This document shows positions 1 through 7,640 of a stretch of DNA of 64,000 nucleotides, piece after piece; position 1 is the stretch's first letter, and each line of letters opens with the position of its first letter. The stretch lies in assembly GCF_030499575.1 (NCBI RefSeq), contig NZ_JASTLC010000001.1, positions 6,658,001 to 6,722,000 of the forward strand, given 5' to 3'. A model generated the notes under the pieces. That model had not been told where the DNA came from, did not search any database, and saw only the letters and a program-made list of their open reading frames with translations. This stretch comes from Streptomyces sp. DG2A-72 (GTDB lineage: Bacteria; Actinomycetota; Actinomycetes; Streptomycetales; Streptomycetaceae). The translations under genes were made by a program, and so were the position numbers.

Positions 1-408
1 GAAGACGCCCTCCTCCGCGACGACGGCCCCCAGCCCAGCTACTCCCGCGTCAGCGGCCCCGCCGCCGGCACCGTGGCCAGCCACACCGCCCGCACCTTGA
101 CCGACCTCGCCGACCACATCGGCACCGAACAGCAGCACCGAGACGCCCTCACCCGCTGGGACCCCGAAAAGTACAAGCGCGTCCATGCCCTCACCCACGC
201 CGACCTAGGCGACAGCCTCGCCGCCCAGGCCCGCGCCGACGAAGCCGTCGCCGCCTGGACCCAGGCCCTCGTCCTCATGGAGGGCATGACCTCCGACCGG
301 ACCCGGAAGGCGATCACCTCGATCCGCTCCACCCTCGCGGTCTACCAGCGCCGCCGTGTCCCCGGGGCCGCCGATCTCGCCCGCCGCGCCCGCGAAGCCC
401 TCGCCTAA
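1..408 (+). CDS. C-terminal part of a TPR-type regulatory protein (5' truncated by window)
   Basis: The reading frame is open from the first base and ends with TAA at 406-408, so the true start lies left of the window. The 135 visible residues are alpha-helical and Ala/Arg rich, with pairs of helices that look like tetratricopeptide repeats (for example around LGDSLAAQARADEAVAAW and the following helix ending in RRAREALA). Streptomyces has many XRE-type helix-turn-helix proteins with C-terminal TPRs that end this way, but the DNA-binding part is not visible, so the class is an inference. The Nudix gene follows almost at once, which suggests co-transcription. Confidence 0.6.
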   Translation, partial: EDALLRDDGPQPSYSRVSGPAAGTVASHTARTLTDLADHIGTEQQHRDALTRWDPEKYKRVHALTHADLGDSLAAQARADEAVAAWTQALVLMEGMTSDRTRKAITSIRSTLAVYQRRRVPGAADLARRAREALA

Positions 409-442
409 CATGCCGAACAACCCGCCCGACGAAGGGAACACC

Positions 443-940
443 GTGGCCCAGCAGACCGACGACCGCTCCCAAGCCCTCAAGCCGGCGCTCGAATCGATGA
501 CCCTGCTGGTCGCGGCCGTCATCGTCCACGACAAGGCCACCAACCGTGTCGTCCTCCTCCAGCGCAGCGAAAACGCCAAGTTCGCCCAGGGCCTGTGGGA
601 CCTCCCCGTCGGCAAGAGCGAACCGGGCGAACCCATCACCGAGACCGCCGTACGCGAGCTCTACGAGGAGACCGGCCTCACGGTGAAGCCCGAGTCCCTC
701 AAGGTCGCCCACATCATCCACGGCGCCTGGGGCGTCGAAGCCCCCAACGGCTTCCTCACGGTCGTCTTTGCCACCCACGAATGGACCGGCGAACCCGAAA
801 ACCGCGAACCCCGCAAGCACTCCCGGGTCTGCTGGGTTGATGCCAACGCCATCCCTGACGCCTTTGTCGACACGACTGCCAGTGCTCTCCATCAGTACCT
901 GCGCGGCAGCTCTCAGGTGTCACTTAACGGGTGGCGTTAG
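443..940 (+). CDS. Nudix hydrolase
   Basis: This 165-residue protein has a complete Nudix box at about residues 57-79: G-x5-E, then seven residues, then RELYEETGL. It therefore should hydrolyse a nucleoside diphosphate linked to another moiety, using Mg2+ bound by the box glutamates. Substrate is not readable from the sequence. I chose GTG at 443 because GAAGGGA stands seven bases upstream. An ATG at 410 in the same frame is an alternative and lies just after the stop of the preceding TPR gene. Tight spacing to that gene suggests one transcription unit, and regulator plus Nudix pairs are common in Streptomyces. Confidence 0.9.
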   Translation: MAQQTDDRSQALKPALESMTLLVAAVIVHDKATNRVVLLQRSENAKFAQGLWDLPVGKSEPGEPITETAVRELYEETGLTVKPESLKVAHIIHGAWGVEAPNGFLTVVFATHEWTGEPENREPRKHSRVCWVDANAIPDAFVDTTASALHQYLRGSSQVSLNGWR

Positions 941-1008
941 TTGCGCGTCCTGAGTGTGGGTGCAGCGCCTTCCGCCGACTCCGGCTTGATGGCGACGGGC
1001 TGGTTAGG

Positions 1009-1947
1009 TTACTCACCCGGGAACATCGTGGCTGGAAAGTAGCAGCTTCCGGTCTCATTTGCATGACGCTTCTTGCGTCGCAAAAGTTCGTCGAGCGTGA
1101 GGCGCCCGTCGAGGATATAGAAGAAATCGAGGCCCTCCATCGTTAGGAACGGCGTACTCTCCCTGTATGCTTCTCGGGCTCCGCTAGTGAATCCATTTAC
1201 GCTTATAAAGATTCCAAGCGAATTTTTTCCCTTCCGTCTCACCTTCTCATTGAAGCTGTAGAGGTGGTGGGGCTGGATCGCCTCCTGCCACCACTTGGCC
1301 TCAACGATGTAGTCATCCGTGTCGAAAGTAAGCGAGCCGTCGATTTGCTCGTACTCCAGGCTGTATGACAGGCGAGGTTCCATGTCGAACAGTCTGAAAA
1401 TGTCATTCAGGAATGGCTCGAAAAGCCTGCCAGCCTTCTGGCGATTATCCATACGCTCCAGTTCGAGGAAGCGTTCCTTAAGGGCGGCAAGCTTAGCTTC
1501 AAAGCTATGCTGGGCCTCTACCACGGCGCGGTACGTGAGAAGTTCGTCATCGAACTTCGACTGTTGCTCGTGGGCAACGCGCTGGCGGTCCACCAGCCCC
1601 CTGAGATGGTCGACTGCTTCCTTTGCTTCGGCGATCAGGGATTCGGCATTCTCGTGCCGTTTCAGTGCAGGGAAGCTCGTCAGCTGAGAAACTTCCGCCA
1701 TCATCCGAAGCGAAAGGTCGCGGTATTGGCGCTCATTTGCCATCAATCGGTCCACGAACTCATCTGTGGTGGCCCACTTGTAGCCGCTGAAGTCCATGTG
1801 GGCCAGCAGTGAAGGGTGGTCTGTGGCCCACAAGCGGATGAATCGTTCGAGGTCGCGCTTGTACCAGAAGATCGACTTAAGCGCGCCGGCCAGGGCTCCG
1901 TAGGCGGCTGGACTGATCGGCTGCGCTGGTTTCGGCGTGCTCGTCAT
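1009..1947 (-). CDS. Restriction-endonuclease-like (PD-(D/E)XK) protein with central coiled coil
   Basis: This is a 312-residue soluble protein. Residues about 100-170 are charged and helical, probably a coiled coil. The C-terminal half looks like a PD-(D/E)XK nuclease core: D203 in QIDGSLTF, then E216 and K218 in YIVEAKWW, followed by the GIFISVNGFTSGARE strand-turn typical of Mrr-like and related nucleases. The gene is much richer in A and T than its neighbours and uses AT-ending codons freely, a sign of horizontal transfer. A GGGAGG lies 11 bases before the ATG. A phage or plasmid defence role is plausible but inferred; no methylase or partner gene is adjacent. An alternative is a non-defensive DNA repair nuclease. 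Confidence 0.75.
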   Translation of the reverse strand: MTSTPKPAQPISPAAYGALAGALKSIFWYKRDLERFIRLWATDHPSLLAHMDFSGYKWATTDEFVDRLMANERQYRDLSLRMMAEVSQLTSFPALKRHENAESLIAEAKEAVDHLRGLVDRQRVAHEQQSKFDDELLTYRAVVEAQHSFEAKLAALKERFLELERMDNRQKAGRLFEPFLNDIFRLFDMEPRLSYSLEYEQIDGSLTFDTDDYIVEAKWWQEAIQPHHLYSFNEKVRRKGKNSLGIFISVNGFTSGAREAYRESTPFLTMEGLDFFYILDGRLTLDELLRRKKRHANETGSCYFPATMFPGE

Positions 1948-2055
1948 CCTTCGTCCGACCTCCCAGTCTCTGTGCGGGGCTGCTAACGCCTGGTCAGATG
2001 ATGCTACAGAGGGGAGTCGGGTGCTTACCTGCCTTCGCGTTGGATTGCCCGTCTC

Positions 2056-2112
2056 GTGCGGCGCCGCAGGTCAGGGTTGGTTCGCAGACATTCTGCTTCC
2101 GTGTCTGACGTT
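2056..2112. repeat. Dispersed element copy 1 with stem-loop
   Basis: This roughly 57-bp stretch contains CCGCAGGTCAGG followed by CAGACATTCTGCTT and can fold as CAGACA/TGTCTG. A related copy is at 5735-5793. Read on the minus strand, each copy lies about 110-215 bases upstream of a minus-strand gene start. Function is unknown; it could be a conserved leader or the trace of an insertion. Confidence 0.5.
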
Positions 2113-2185
2113 CCGCCAGGAACGCTGCTCAGCAGTCGAGCAGCGTTCTGGTTGGTGCCGGTCGGTCGGCTTTGAACGCCTCGTT

Positions 2186-2425
2186 CTACTGGCGGCGCCG
2201 CAGCTGCTGGATGGTCGGCACGATGGCCAGACAGAGCAGAGCGGTCCCGCCGAAGGCGGCGCCGCCTGCGAGCAGGGCGTCCACCGGCGTGCTCCCACCG
2301 AGGCGCTTGAGGAACCCGGTGCACGCCGCGACCAGTAGCGAGAACAGCAGCATGACCAGCAGCCAGGGGAACCACGTGCCGCCTGTGGTGTCGGTGGATC
2401 GGGGCGGGCTCGGAGGGGGAGTCAC
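2186..2425 (-). CDS. Small two-helix membrane protein
   Basis: The 79-residue product has a Pro/Ser/Thr-rich N-terminus of about 17 residues and two hydrophobic segments: WFPWLLVMLLFSLLVAAC and, after a short polar loop, ALLAGGAAFGGTALLCLAIV. It ends in a basic tail (QQLRRRQ), so both termini may face the cytoplasm. GTG at 2425 is preferred because AAGGAA stands seven bases before it; an in-frame ATG at 2461 has no visible ribosome binding site. I do not recognise a family. It lies upstream of the nuclease gene on the same strand but is separated from it by 238 bases containing dispersed element copy 1. Confidence 0.6.
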   Translation of the reverse strand: MTPPPSPPRSTDTTGGTWFPWLLVMLLFSLLVAACTGFLKRLGGSTPVDALLAGGAAFGGTALLCLAIVPTIQQLRRRQ

Positions 2426-2759
2426 GGCGGAGTTCCTTGTCGGATCGACTACTTGGCGCATTGAAATCGCGTTGGGATTTCTAAGTTCTAGCGCAAGAGT
2501 GCAGTGTTACGCATCCAAGTCCACGTATATCATTGAAGTTGGGCAGATTCTCGCATTAGACGCTCAACGTTCAACGACAACCGGTCACCTTCGTTCATTT
2601 CATGGCATCGGCTTCGTATTTCCAATGTAACGCGTAAGCATGGATTCGACGGACTGGCCTGGTGGGATGAATCGGCTTGGAAAAGAGAAGCCTCAAGGGT
2701 GTGGTCGATCTCGTCCGGCAGCGGTCTCGGTGAACCCGATGATGTGATGGGGAGAAACG
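2426..2759. other. AT-rich divergent intergenic region
   Basis: This 334-base stretch separates the minus-strand membrane protein from the plus-strand 740-residue gene. It is clearly lower in GC than the surrounding coding DNA and must hold at least two divergent promoters. I could not pick a convincing -35/-10 pair. The distal end carries the GGGGAGA ribosome binding site of the downstream gene. Confidence 0.5.
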
Positions 2760-4982
2760 GTGGTTGAGAACGCTCAGGCGGGGCCATTTCCTCGCCCTGC
2801 GTCTTTGGAAGTGCAGCGCAAGTGGGTGGAAGCGGGCCTGAACACGCCAGGGGTGAACGTTCCGCGTGAGGCGCTGCTCAATTTCGCCCCGTTCGTGGTC
2901 GATCCGGAGTCCATGGTGACCGAACAAGATCAGGTCGGGACACGAATGTGGCGACCGGATGCCCTGCGGCAGCTCCAAACCGATGCGGGGGACATGCTGA
3001 TCGCGGCGGTACGGATGCATGGCGCTGGGGGAAGCGTCTGGGAACACAACGAGCGGATCAGCTCGTTGTGGCACTCGCCCGCCAATCCGGCACCGGTGCG
3101 GGAGGATGAGAGCTCGCTGTCCGCAGTGCGTCCCTTCGTCCAGCAGATGGCTGGCGGCTCGACTCAGGAGTTTGCGGCCGTGGAGAGCGTGGCCGCGAAC
3201 CGCGAGTCACTGGTCGCGAATCTGGAGAAGGCGGCGTCGGGGCTGCGTGAACGGGAAGGCCACCGTTCCTACGATCTCAGGCAGGACCTGATCCTTAACG
3301 GGCAATTGGAGCCGGGCCTCTACGTCGCGCAGCACATCCTCATCAAGGAAGCACCGCTACAGGCTCGGGACGGACGTCCGCTGCATCCGGGCGAACACTG
3401 GCAGTGGATGGCGGTCCGGGGTAACAACCGGACGCAGCGGCGCCACGACATTTTCCGGATCTCGTCCGCCGATGTGGTCGCGGGTGTCCCGGTCAAGAAG
3501 ATCGGAGGGAGCGGGGAAGACGTCGTTTTTGATCCGAACGACTGGCTCACGCGTCTCTCCGACCTGCTGAACGAGGAGTACGCATCGCTCTCCGCCGCCA
3601 CGAGCCCTGCCGATCCTGACGACGACTCCCGCGCCGTGCAGGCTGCCAGGCTCGCGGTGGTGGAGTCCCACCTGGTCGTGGGCACCTCGGCACCACGCAG
3701 GCTCTACCGCATCGCACAGATGAGTAATCGGCGTGACCACGTTCATATGCCGCTGGAGTTCACCCCGAACGACCGAGGGCGGGCGCTCGGTCGCAGCGTG
3801 CTCGGAATGTACGCAGCGGAGGGAGTGCTCGACGAAAGGGTCGCGGAGGTTCTGTCAGGAGGCGTGCCTATTGCGGGGTTGCCAGGGCTGCCGGCGGATG
3901 CAGCGGTATCGGAGCTGCGGGACATCCGTTCGATGATGCTTATCCGGGAGCTGTTTCCGACGGAGCGGCGCAAGCGGTTGCTGATCCGACGGGCACTCAG
4001 CGAGGCGCCGCCGTCCCAACTGAGCGCGCCGGAGGCCAACCGGCGGGCACGGGTCTGGTCGGCCATGACCTCGGAGAGCTTTCCAAGCCCGTGGAACCCG
4101 CGGATCGCGGAGGTTTTCCAGCTCGGCGATGTCCGGGACGGCCTCAATCCCTCGGACCGGCGGTTGCCCGAGCTGCTTGCCCAGGCGGACACTGATGATG
4201 AGGCATTCGAGGAACTCATCTCCTTCCGGGCGGCACATTGGCTCGCGGCCTTCGACATCATCGACGCGGACCGGGGATCGCTGACCGGCCAGAAGACCGA
4301 CGACGACGGAGCCAAGGCGGACCGCGTCCGACGGACAGTCAAGAACAACCTGATGGCCATGCGGAACAACCGCCGCAAGGCGGTGGGTGTCCTGCGGGAA
4401 CTGGCAGCCGCGATGGACGAGGGGGACCGCCGCCCGCGGAAGGTCTCGGCGACTGGCGAACCCTTGCTGGAACCGATGACCCGGGCTTGGTTCAACCGGG
4501 AGTTCCCCAAAGAGGCGGGAATCCGTGGGCGTGGGGTGCCGAAACCACGGGGCAACTCCGCTGCACCGCGGTCAACCGCGCAGTCCGTTCGGCTGGCGGT
4601 CGGCAACGGTGCTATGGCGGTGCCCGGCGAGGGACGGACGGCACCTGCAGCGAAGAGCGGGCCTGTTCAGTCTCCGGAAATCGTACCGACCCGTCCGGCG
4701 CCGGATGAGGTTCAGCCGCCGAGCCTCGAAAGTGCCCCTGCGACCGACCCGGCGCTCGATTTGGCAGTGAACCTGGAGCAGCAGGTGGGGGCGCTTGTCC
4801 ACGACGTCGGGAGATGCCAAGAGCTTGCCGCGTCTCTGGCCGTGCTTGCGAAGCCTGGAGGCCGCTCACTGACTCGGGACCAGGCGGACAGCATGACACT
4901 GGGCTTGATGACGGCTGAGGTGGAGATCCGCCGGTTGCGGGCGAAGCTGGAAGGACTTGCCGAGCCGCTCGCAGGTCCGTGA
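2760..4982 (+). CDS. Large orphan protein with possible ParB-like segment
   Basis: The 740-residue protein is not assigned to a family. GTG at 2760 follows GGGGAGA at good spacing. Residues about 171-240 run LRQDLILNGQLEPGLYV, then a strand, then GNNRTQRRHDIF (221-232). That order (helix, polar turn, strand, G-x-x-R-x-x-R) resembles the ParB/sulfiredoxin-like fold where the G-rich R motif binds nucleotide, but the match is by eye. The middle is helical and Arg-rich; residues about 600-675 are Pro/Ala rich and disordered; the last 60 residues form a likely amphipathic helix. No membrane segment or signal peptide is present. Neighbours are a nuclease and a toxin-antitoxin pair, so it may belong to a defence or plasmid-derived block. 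Confidence 0.7.
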   Translation: MVENAQAGPFPRPASLEVQRKWVEAGLNTPGVNVPREALLNFAPFVVDPESMVTEQDQVGTRMWRPDALRQLQTDAGDMLIAAVRMHGAGGSVWEHNERISSLWHSPANPAPVREDESSLSAVRPFVQQMAGGSTQEFAAVESVAANRESLVANLEKAASGLREREGHRSYDLRQDLILNGQLEPGLYVAQHILIKEAPLQARDGRPLHPGEHWQWMAVRGNNRTQRRHDIFRISSADVVAGVPVKKIGGSGEDVVFDPNDWLTRLSDLLNEEYASLSAATSPADPDDDSRAVQAARLAVVESHLVVGTSAPRRLYRIAQMSNRRDHVHMPLEFTPNDRGRALGRSVLGMYAAEGVLDERVAEVLSGGVPIAGLPGLPADAAVSELRDIRSMMLIRELFPTERRKRLLIRRALSEAPPSQLSAPEANRRARVWSAMTSESFPSPWNPRIAEVFQLGDVRDGLNPSDRRLPELLAQADTDDEAFEELISFRAAHWLAAFDIIDADRGSLTGQKTDDDGAKADRVRRTVKNNLMAMRNNRRKAVGVLRELAAAMDEGDRRPRKVSATGEPLLEPMTRAWFNREFPKEAGIRGRGVPKPRGNSAAPRSTAQSVRLAVGNGAMAVPGEGRTAPAAKSGPVQSPEIVPTRPAPDEVQPPSLESAPATDPALDLAVNLEQQVGALVHDVGRCQELAASLAVLAKPGGRSLTRDQADSMTLGLMTAEVEIRRLRAKLEGLAEPLAGP

Positions 4983-5188
4983 GACGCTACTGGGTTCGTT
5001 CGGGCCGTGCCTGCAGTTACGGCCGAGAGTCGAGAGGCAGCTTCTTCCTCGGAGGCGGGGTCGAGCCCGAGGGTGTGCAGGAGGTGGTCGCGCTCGGTGT
5101 TGAAGGGCCATCGCCGCCCATTCCCGGCGGCGTACGAGGCGTCGTTATCGCCGTCGAGCTGTTGAACCGAGGGCCTCGATGGGGGACG

Positions 5189-5578
5189 TCATGATGCAGC
5201 CGAGTGGCCGCGACGCCAGAAGGTGGGCAGCCACCAGCAGAGCACCGAGCGGTCGTCGGGCCACGGGGCCCGGTCCTCGGCGTCCCAGTCCTCGAAGGAG
5301 TCCCGTGTCAGATCGATGGGGCGCCAGGCGGGGTCGAGCGGCTCGTCCTCGGCCGGCGGGCGGACGTACCGCCGGCCGTGCTCGTCGCAGGCGCCGAAGT
5401 CCTGGTAGTTCCGCTGGGCCTCGATCAGGGAGACCTTGTTCGCCCCGCTTGCCATGGTCGGCCAGCGGAACTGGACCCCGTCGTCCTCCCAGAAGCAGAC
5501 GGGGCAGATCTCGTACGAGCCGGGCATCGTGTCCAGCACGCGGTGCCCGCAGCACGGGCAGGGGTAGGAGTCGCTCAC
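5189..5578 (-). CDS. CPCC family cysteine-rich protein
   Basis: This 129-residue protein begins with GTG at 5578, preceded by AAGGAGA at correct spacing; a longer frame exists upstream but lacks such a site. Near the N-terminus it has CPCCG (Cys7, 9, 10) and then CPVCFWEDD (Cys25, 28), the pattern of the Cys_rich_CPCC domain, which probably binds zinc. The aromatic and acidic C-terminal half (ending with WLPTFWRR) is typical of small bacterial members found near toxin-antitoxin or immunity genes. The biochemical role of the family is not established. The gene is monocistronic as far as can be seen. Confidence 0.85.
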   Translation of the reverse strand: MSDSYPCPCCGHRVLDTMPGSYEICPVCFWEDDGVQFRWPTMASGANKVSLIEAQRNYQDFGACDEHGRRYVRPPAEDEPLDPAWRPIDLTRDSFEDWDAEDRAPWPDDRSVLCWWLPTFWRRGHSAAS

Positions 5579-5734
5579 CTGCGAAGTCTCCTTGCAGGCC
5601 CCGCCGGTGTGCCAGGGGTTTCGCCGCCTCGGATCCCCCGGCCAGTCCGCAGCCAGTCCGCAGGAAACCCGTAAACGGCCGTCGGGAGCCAACGCATGCC
5701 AACGAAGAACCCCCAGGTCAGGGCCCTGCGCGGG

Positions 5735-5793
5735 GCTCCGCCGCAGGTCAGGATCGAGGCTCAGACATTCCGCTTCAACGTCTGAGATCGGAT
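5735..5793. repeat. Dispersed element copy 2 with stem-loop
   Basis: This copy shares CCGCAGGTCAGG and CAGACATTCCGCTT with the element at 2056-2112. Here the stem is CTCAGAC/GTCTGAG, so the stem outer bases differ between copies while pairing is kept. It lies about 160-215 bases upstream of the CPCC gene start on the minus strand. Confidence 0.5.
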
Positions 5794-5837
5794 GAGATAA
5801 CACCACGTCGCTGGTCTGGCAAACATGCAGATCAGTA

Positions 5838-5865
5838 AGGGCCGGGCTGTCATGAGCCCGGCCCT
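5838..5865 (-). terminator. Rho-independent-type hairpin after the toxin-antitoxin pair
   Basis: An 11-bp perfect stem (AGGGCCGGGCT with its complement) closes a 6-base loop, 55 bases past the toxin stop codon on the minus strand. A weak T-rich stretch follows in that direction. Confidence 0.65.
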
Positions 5866-5920
5866 GCGTCGATCCCGTGCTGGATCGGTGCTGGATTTCC
5901 TGACCCGGTGTCAGGGTTTA

Positions 5921-6184
5921 TCAGCTGTCGTAGACCGTGGATCGATGCCCGACATGGACCACCCACACCACCAGTTCGCCGTTGTCGACGGTGTAGATCA
6001 CTCGGTAGTCGCCGAACCGGAGGCGACGCCTGTCGGGCTGGGATACGAGTGCGGTGGTATTGAAGCCGAAGGGATCCGTTTCAAGCTCGGTCAGCTTGGC
6101 CAGGATGCGCAGCGCCGTGTCACGGGGAATCTTTCGGAGCTCAGCCTGAGCCTCGGGCCGGAAGACGGTGCGGTACTCACTCAC
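5921..6184 (-). CDS. RelE/ParE family toxin
   Basis: The 87-residue product has the compact alpha-beta layout of RelE-type mRNA interferases: an N-terminal EYRTVFRPEAQAELRKI helix, then the central DRRRLRFGDYRVIYTV strand pair with a run of arginines that usually contacts the ribosome or mRNA, and a final VVHVGHRSTVYD strand. Family knowledge says such toxins cleave mRNA in the ribosomal A site; this activity is inferred here. The start codon overlaps the end of the antitoxin gene by eight bases, so the two are translationally coupled and expressed antitoxin first. A terminator follows at 5838-5865. Confidence 0.9.
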   Translation of the reverse strand: MSEYRTVFRPEAQAELRKIPRDTALRILAKLTELETDPFGFNTTALVSQPDRRRLRFGDYRVIYTVDNGELVVWVVHVGHRSTVYDS

Positions 6185-6443
6185 TGCGTGCCAGCGTCTC
6201 CCTCATGACGTCCTCAATGGGGACGCCGGCAGCTCTGTTCGCCATGCGCTCGTCGATGATTCGGTTGATCTCGCGCTCTTCCCACTCCTGGTACTTGCGC
6301 AGCGTCTCGATCGACACGACGGCGGCGACCTGCTTGCCGCGGCGGGTGATCACGGTGGGCACGTCATCGCGGTCGGCCCGCTCGACCACCTCGGCCAGAT
6401 GTGCGCGGACGTCGCGGATGGACTCTATGGGCATCTGCGTCAT
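6177..6443 (-). CDS. Phd/YefM family antitoxin
   Basis: This 88-residue protein begins MTQMPIESIRDVRAHLAEVV, the N-terminal DNA-binding fold of Phd/YefM antitoxins, followed by VPTVITRRGKQVAAVVS, and ends in a charged helix that would wrap the RelE toxin. It should neutralise the toxin and repress the operon. I chose ATG at 6443: there is no Shine-Dalgarno sequence, but a promoter (TTGTGT, 17 bp, TACCCT on the minus strand) places transcription start at or within a base of this ATG, so the mRNA is probably leaderless. Longer upstream starts would lie inside that promoter. The toxin gene overlaps its 3' end. Confidence 0.9.
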   Translation of the reverse strand: MTQMPIESIRDVRAHLAEVVERADRDDVPTVITRRGKQVAAVVSIETLRKYQEWEEREINRIIDERMANRAAGVPIEDVMRETLARSE

Positions 6444-6478
6444 GCACCAAGGGTACACACCGTCCCATGTGTACACAA
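6441..6478 (-). promoter_or_regulatory. Leaderless promoter with TGTGTACACA operator
   Basis: Reading the minus strand, TTGTGT (6478-6473), a 17-bp spacer and TACCCT (6455-6450) form a promoter whose start point falls at about 6443, the A of the antitoxin ATG. A perfect 10-bp palindrome TGTGTACACA (6468-6477) overlaps the -35 box, and GTACACA recurs 18 bp away beside the -10, fitting autorepression by the antitoxin. Confidence 0.65.
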
Positions 6479-6677
6479 TGGGCGGGGCTCTGCATGTGTG
6501 GGGTCGCCTGGGCTTTCAGGCTGCGCTTACCCGAGAAGCTCACATCGCGCCCGAATCGGCGCGCACCACGTTGCCCGGCCAGGCGAAGCAGCACCAGCAC
6601 CACCACAGAAGTGCCAGTACGACCACTCCGCCGAGCAAGCACAGCGCGCCCTTCGCCCGCTGCCCCCATGCGGAGCC

Positions 6678-7640
6678 CTATACACGGGGCATGGGGTCCA
6701 GCTGCGGGAGCACCTCACCCGCGATGAGTTCCAGGTGGTCGAGGTCGCTGAAGTCGGTCAGACGCAGATGGATCCGGCCCGTGCCGATCGCGGAGAACTC
6801 GCCGAGCCGCTCCACGAGTTGGGCCGGAGATCCGATCACCGGGTCCTCCGGTGGCAGCGCGCTCTTGACGTGCAGCGGGGCGGCCCGCCGCTGTGCCTCC
6901 GCGTCGTTACGGCCGATCGCGGCCACGACCCCGGCCGAGAGCACCAGCGGTGGCCGGCCGGCATGGCCCCGGCCGGTCCGTTCGCAGGCCTCGGCGACCC
7001 GCCGGTACGCCCGCGCCGTCTCGGCCACCGACTTGAAGGGCATGTTGAACTCGTCGGCGTACCGGGCGGCCAGCTCCGGGGTGCGCTTGGGGCCGCGGCC
7101 CCCGACGATGATCGGCGGGGCCGGCGTCTGCACGGGCTTCGGCAAGGCGGGCGCGTCGAGTAGTCGGTAGTAGTTGCCGCGGTAGTTGAAGCTCTCGCCA
7201 ACCGGCGTCCGCCACAGTCCCGTGATCACCGCCAGCTGCTCCTTGAGCCGGTCGAAGCGCTCCCGGACGGGCGGGAAGGGAATGCCGTACGAGGTGTGCT
7301 CCCGTTCGTACCACCCGGCGCCGAGGCCGAGTTCGACCCGCCCGCCGCTCATGTGGTCGACCTGCGCCACCATCACGGCGAGCGGGCCGGGCAGCCGGAA
7401 GGTGGCCGAGGTGACCAGGGTGCCGAGCCGGATCCGGGAGGTCTCCCGGGCGAGCGCGGCCAGCGTGAGCCAGGCGTCGGTGGGGCCGGGCAGCCCGGGA
7501 TCGGCGCCCATCGCCTGGTAGTGGTCGGCCCGGAAGAAGCCCTCGAACCCGCCGGCTTCGACGAGCCGTACGAAGCGCAGCTGGTCGTCGTAGTCGGCGC
7601 CGCGGTGCGGCTCGGTGAAGACGCAGATCCGCAGGGTCAT
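6678..7640 (-). CDS. LLM class F420-dependent oxidoreductase
   Basis: This 320-residue cytoplasmic enzyme has the luciferase-like monooxygenase barrel. It shows the opening strand RICVFTEP, the GGFEGFFRADHY segment, ETSRIRLGTLVTSATFRLPG, and LGLGAGWYEREHTSYGIPFP, which together match the actinobacterial F420-dependent subgroup rather than FMN-dependent luciferases. The reaction is a hydride transfer to or from F420; the substrate is unknown. Its start overlaps the stop of the ABC ATPase gene by four bases (ATGA), so the two are co-translated. Sharing a transcript with the ATPase of a nitrate/sulfonate/thiamine-precursor-class importer suggests that it acts on the imported compound. Confidence 0.9.
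   Translation of the reverse strand: MTLRICVFTEPHRGADYDDQLRFVRLVEAGGFEGFFRADHYQAMGADPGLPGPTDAWLTLAALARETSRIRLGTLVTSATFRLPGPLAVMVAQVDHMSGGRVELGLGAGWYEREHTSYGIPFPPVRERFDRLKEQLAVITGLWRTPVGESFNYRGNYYRLLDAPALPKPVQTPAPPIIVGGRGPKRTPELAARYADEFNMPFKSVAETARAYRRVAEACERTGRGHAGRPPLVLSAGVVAAIGRNDAEAQRRAAPLHVKSALPPEDPVIGSPAQLVERLGEFSAIGTGRIHLRLTDFSDLDHLELIAGEVLPQLDPMPRV

Larger units (their letters stand above)
5579..5920. other. Intergenic region with dispersed element copy 2 and terminator
   Basis: The 342-base stretch between the CPCC gene and the toxin gene, both on the minus strand, carries dispersed element copy 2 (5735-5793) and a terminator hairpin (5838-5865). No gene with a credible start and ribosome binding site was seen in it. 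Confidence 0.5.

Noticed and set aside
4983..5188. Minus-strand frame containing NTERDHLLHTLGLDP
   Set aside because: Looks protein-like but lacks a start and runs into the antisense of the 740-residue gene; may be a gene remnant, not enough to call.
6541..6670. Hydrophobic minus-strand frame (LLGGVVVLALLWWCWCCF)
   Set aside because: Reads like a small membrane peptide, but there is no ATG or GTG with a ribosome binding site after the upstream stop.
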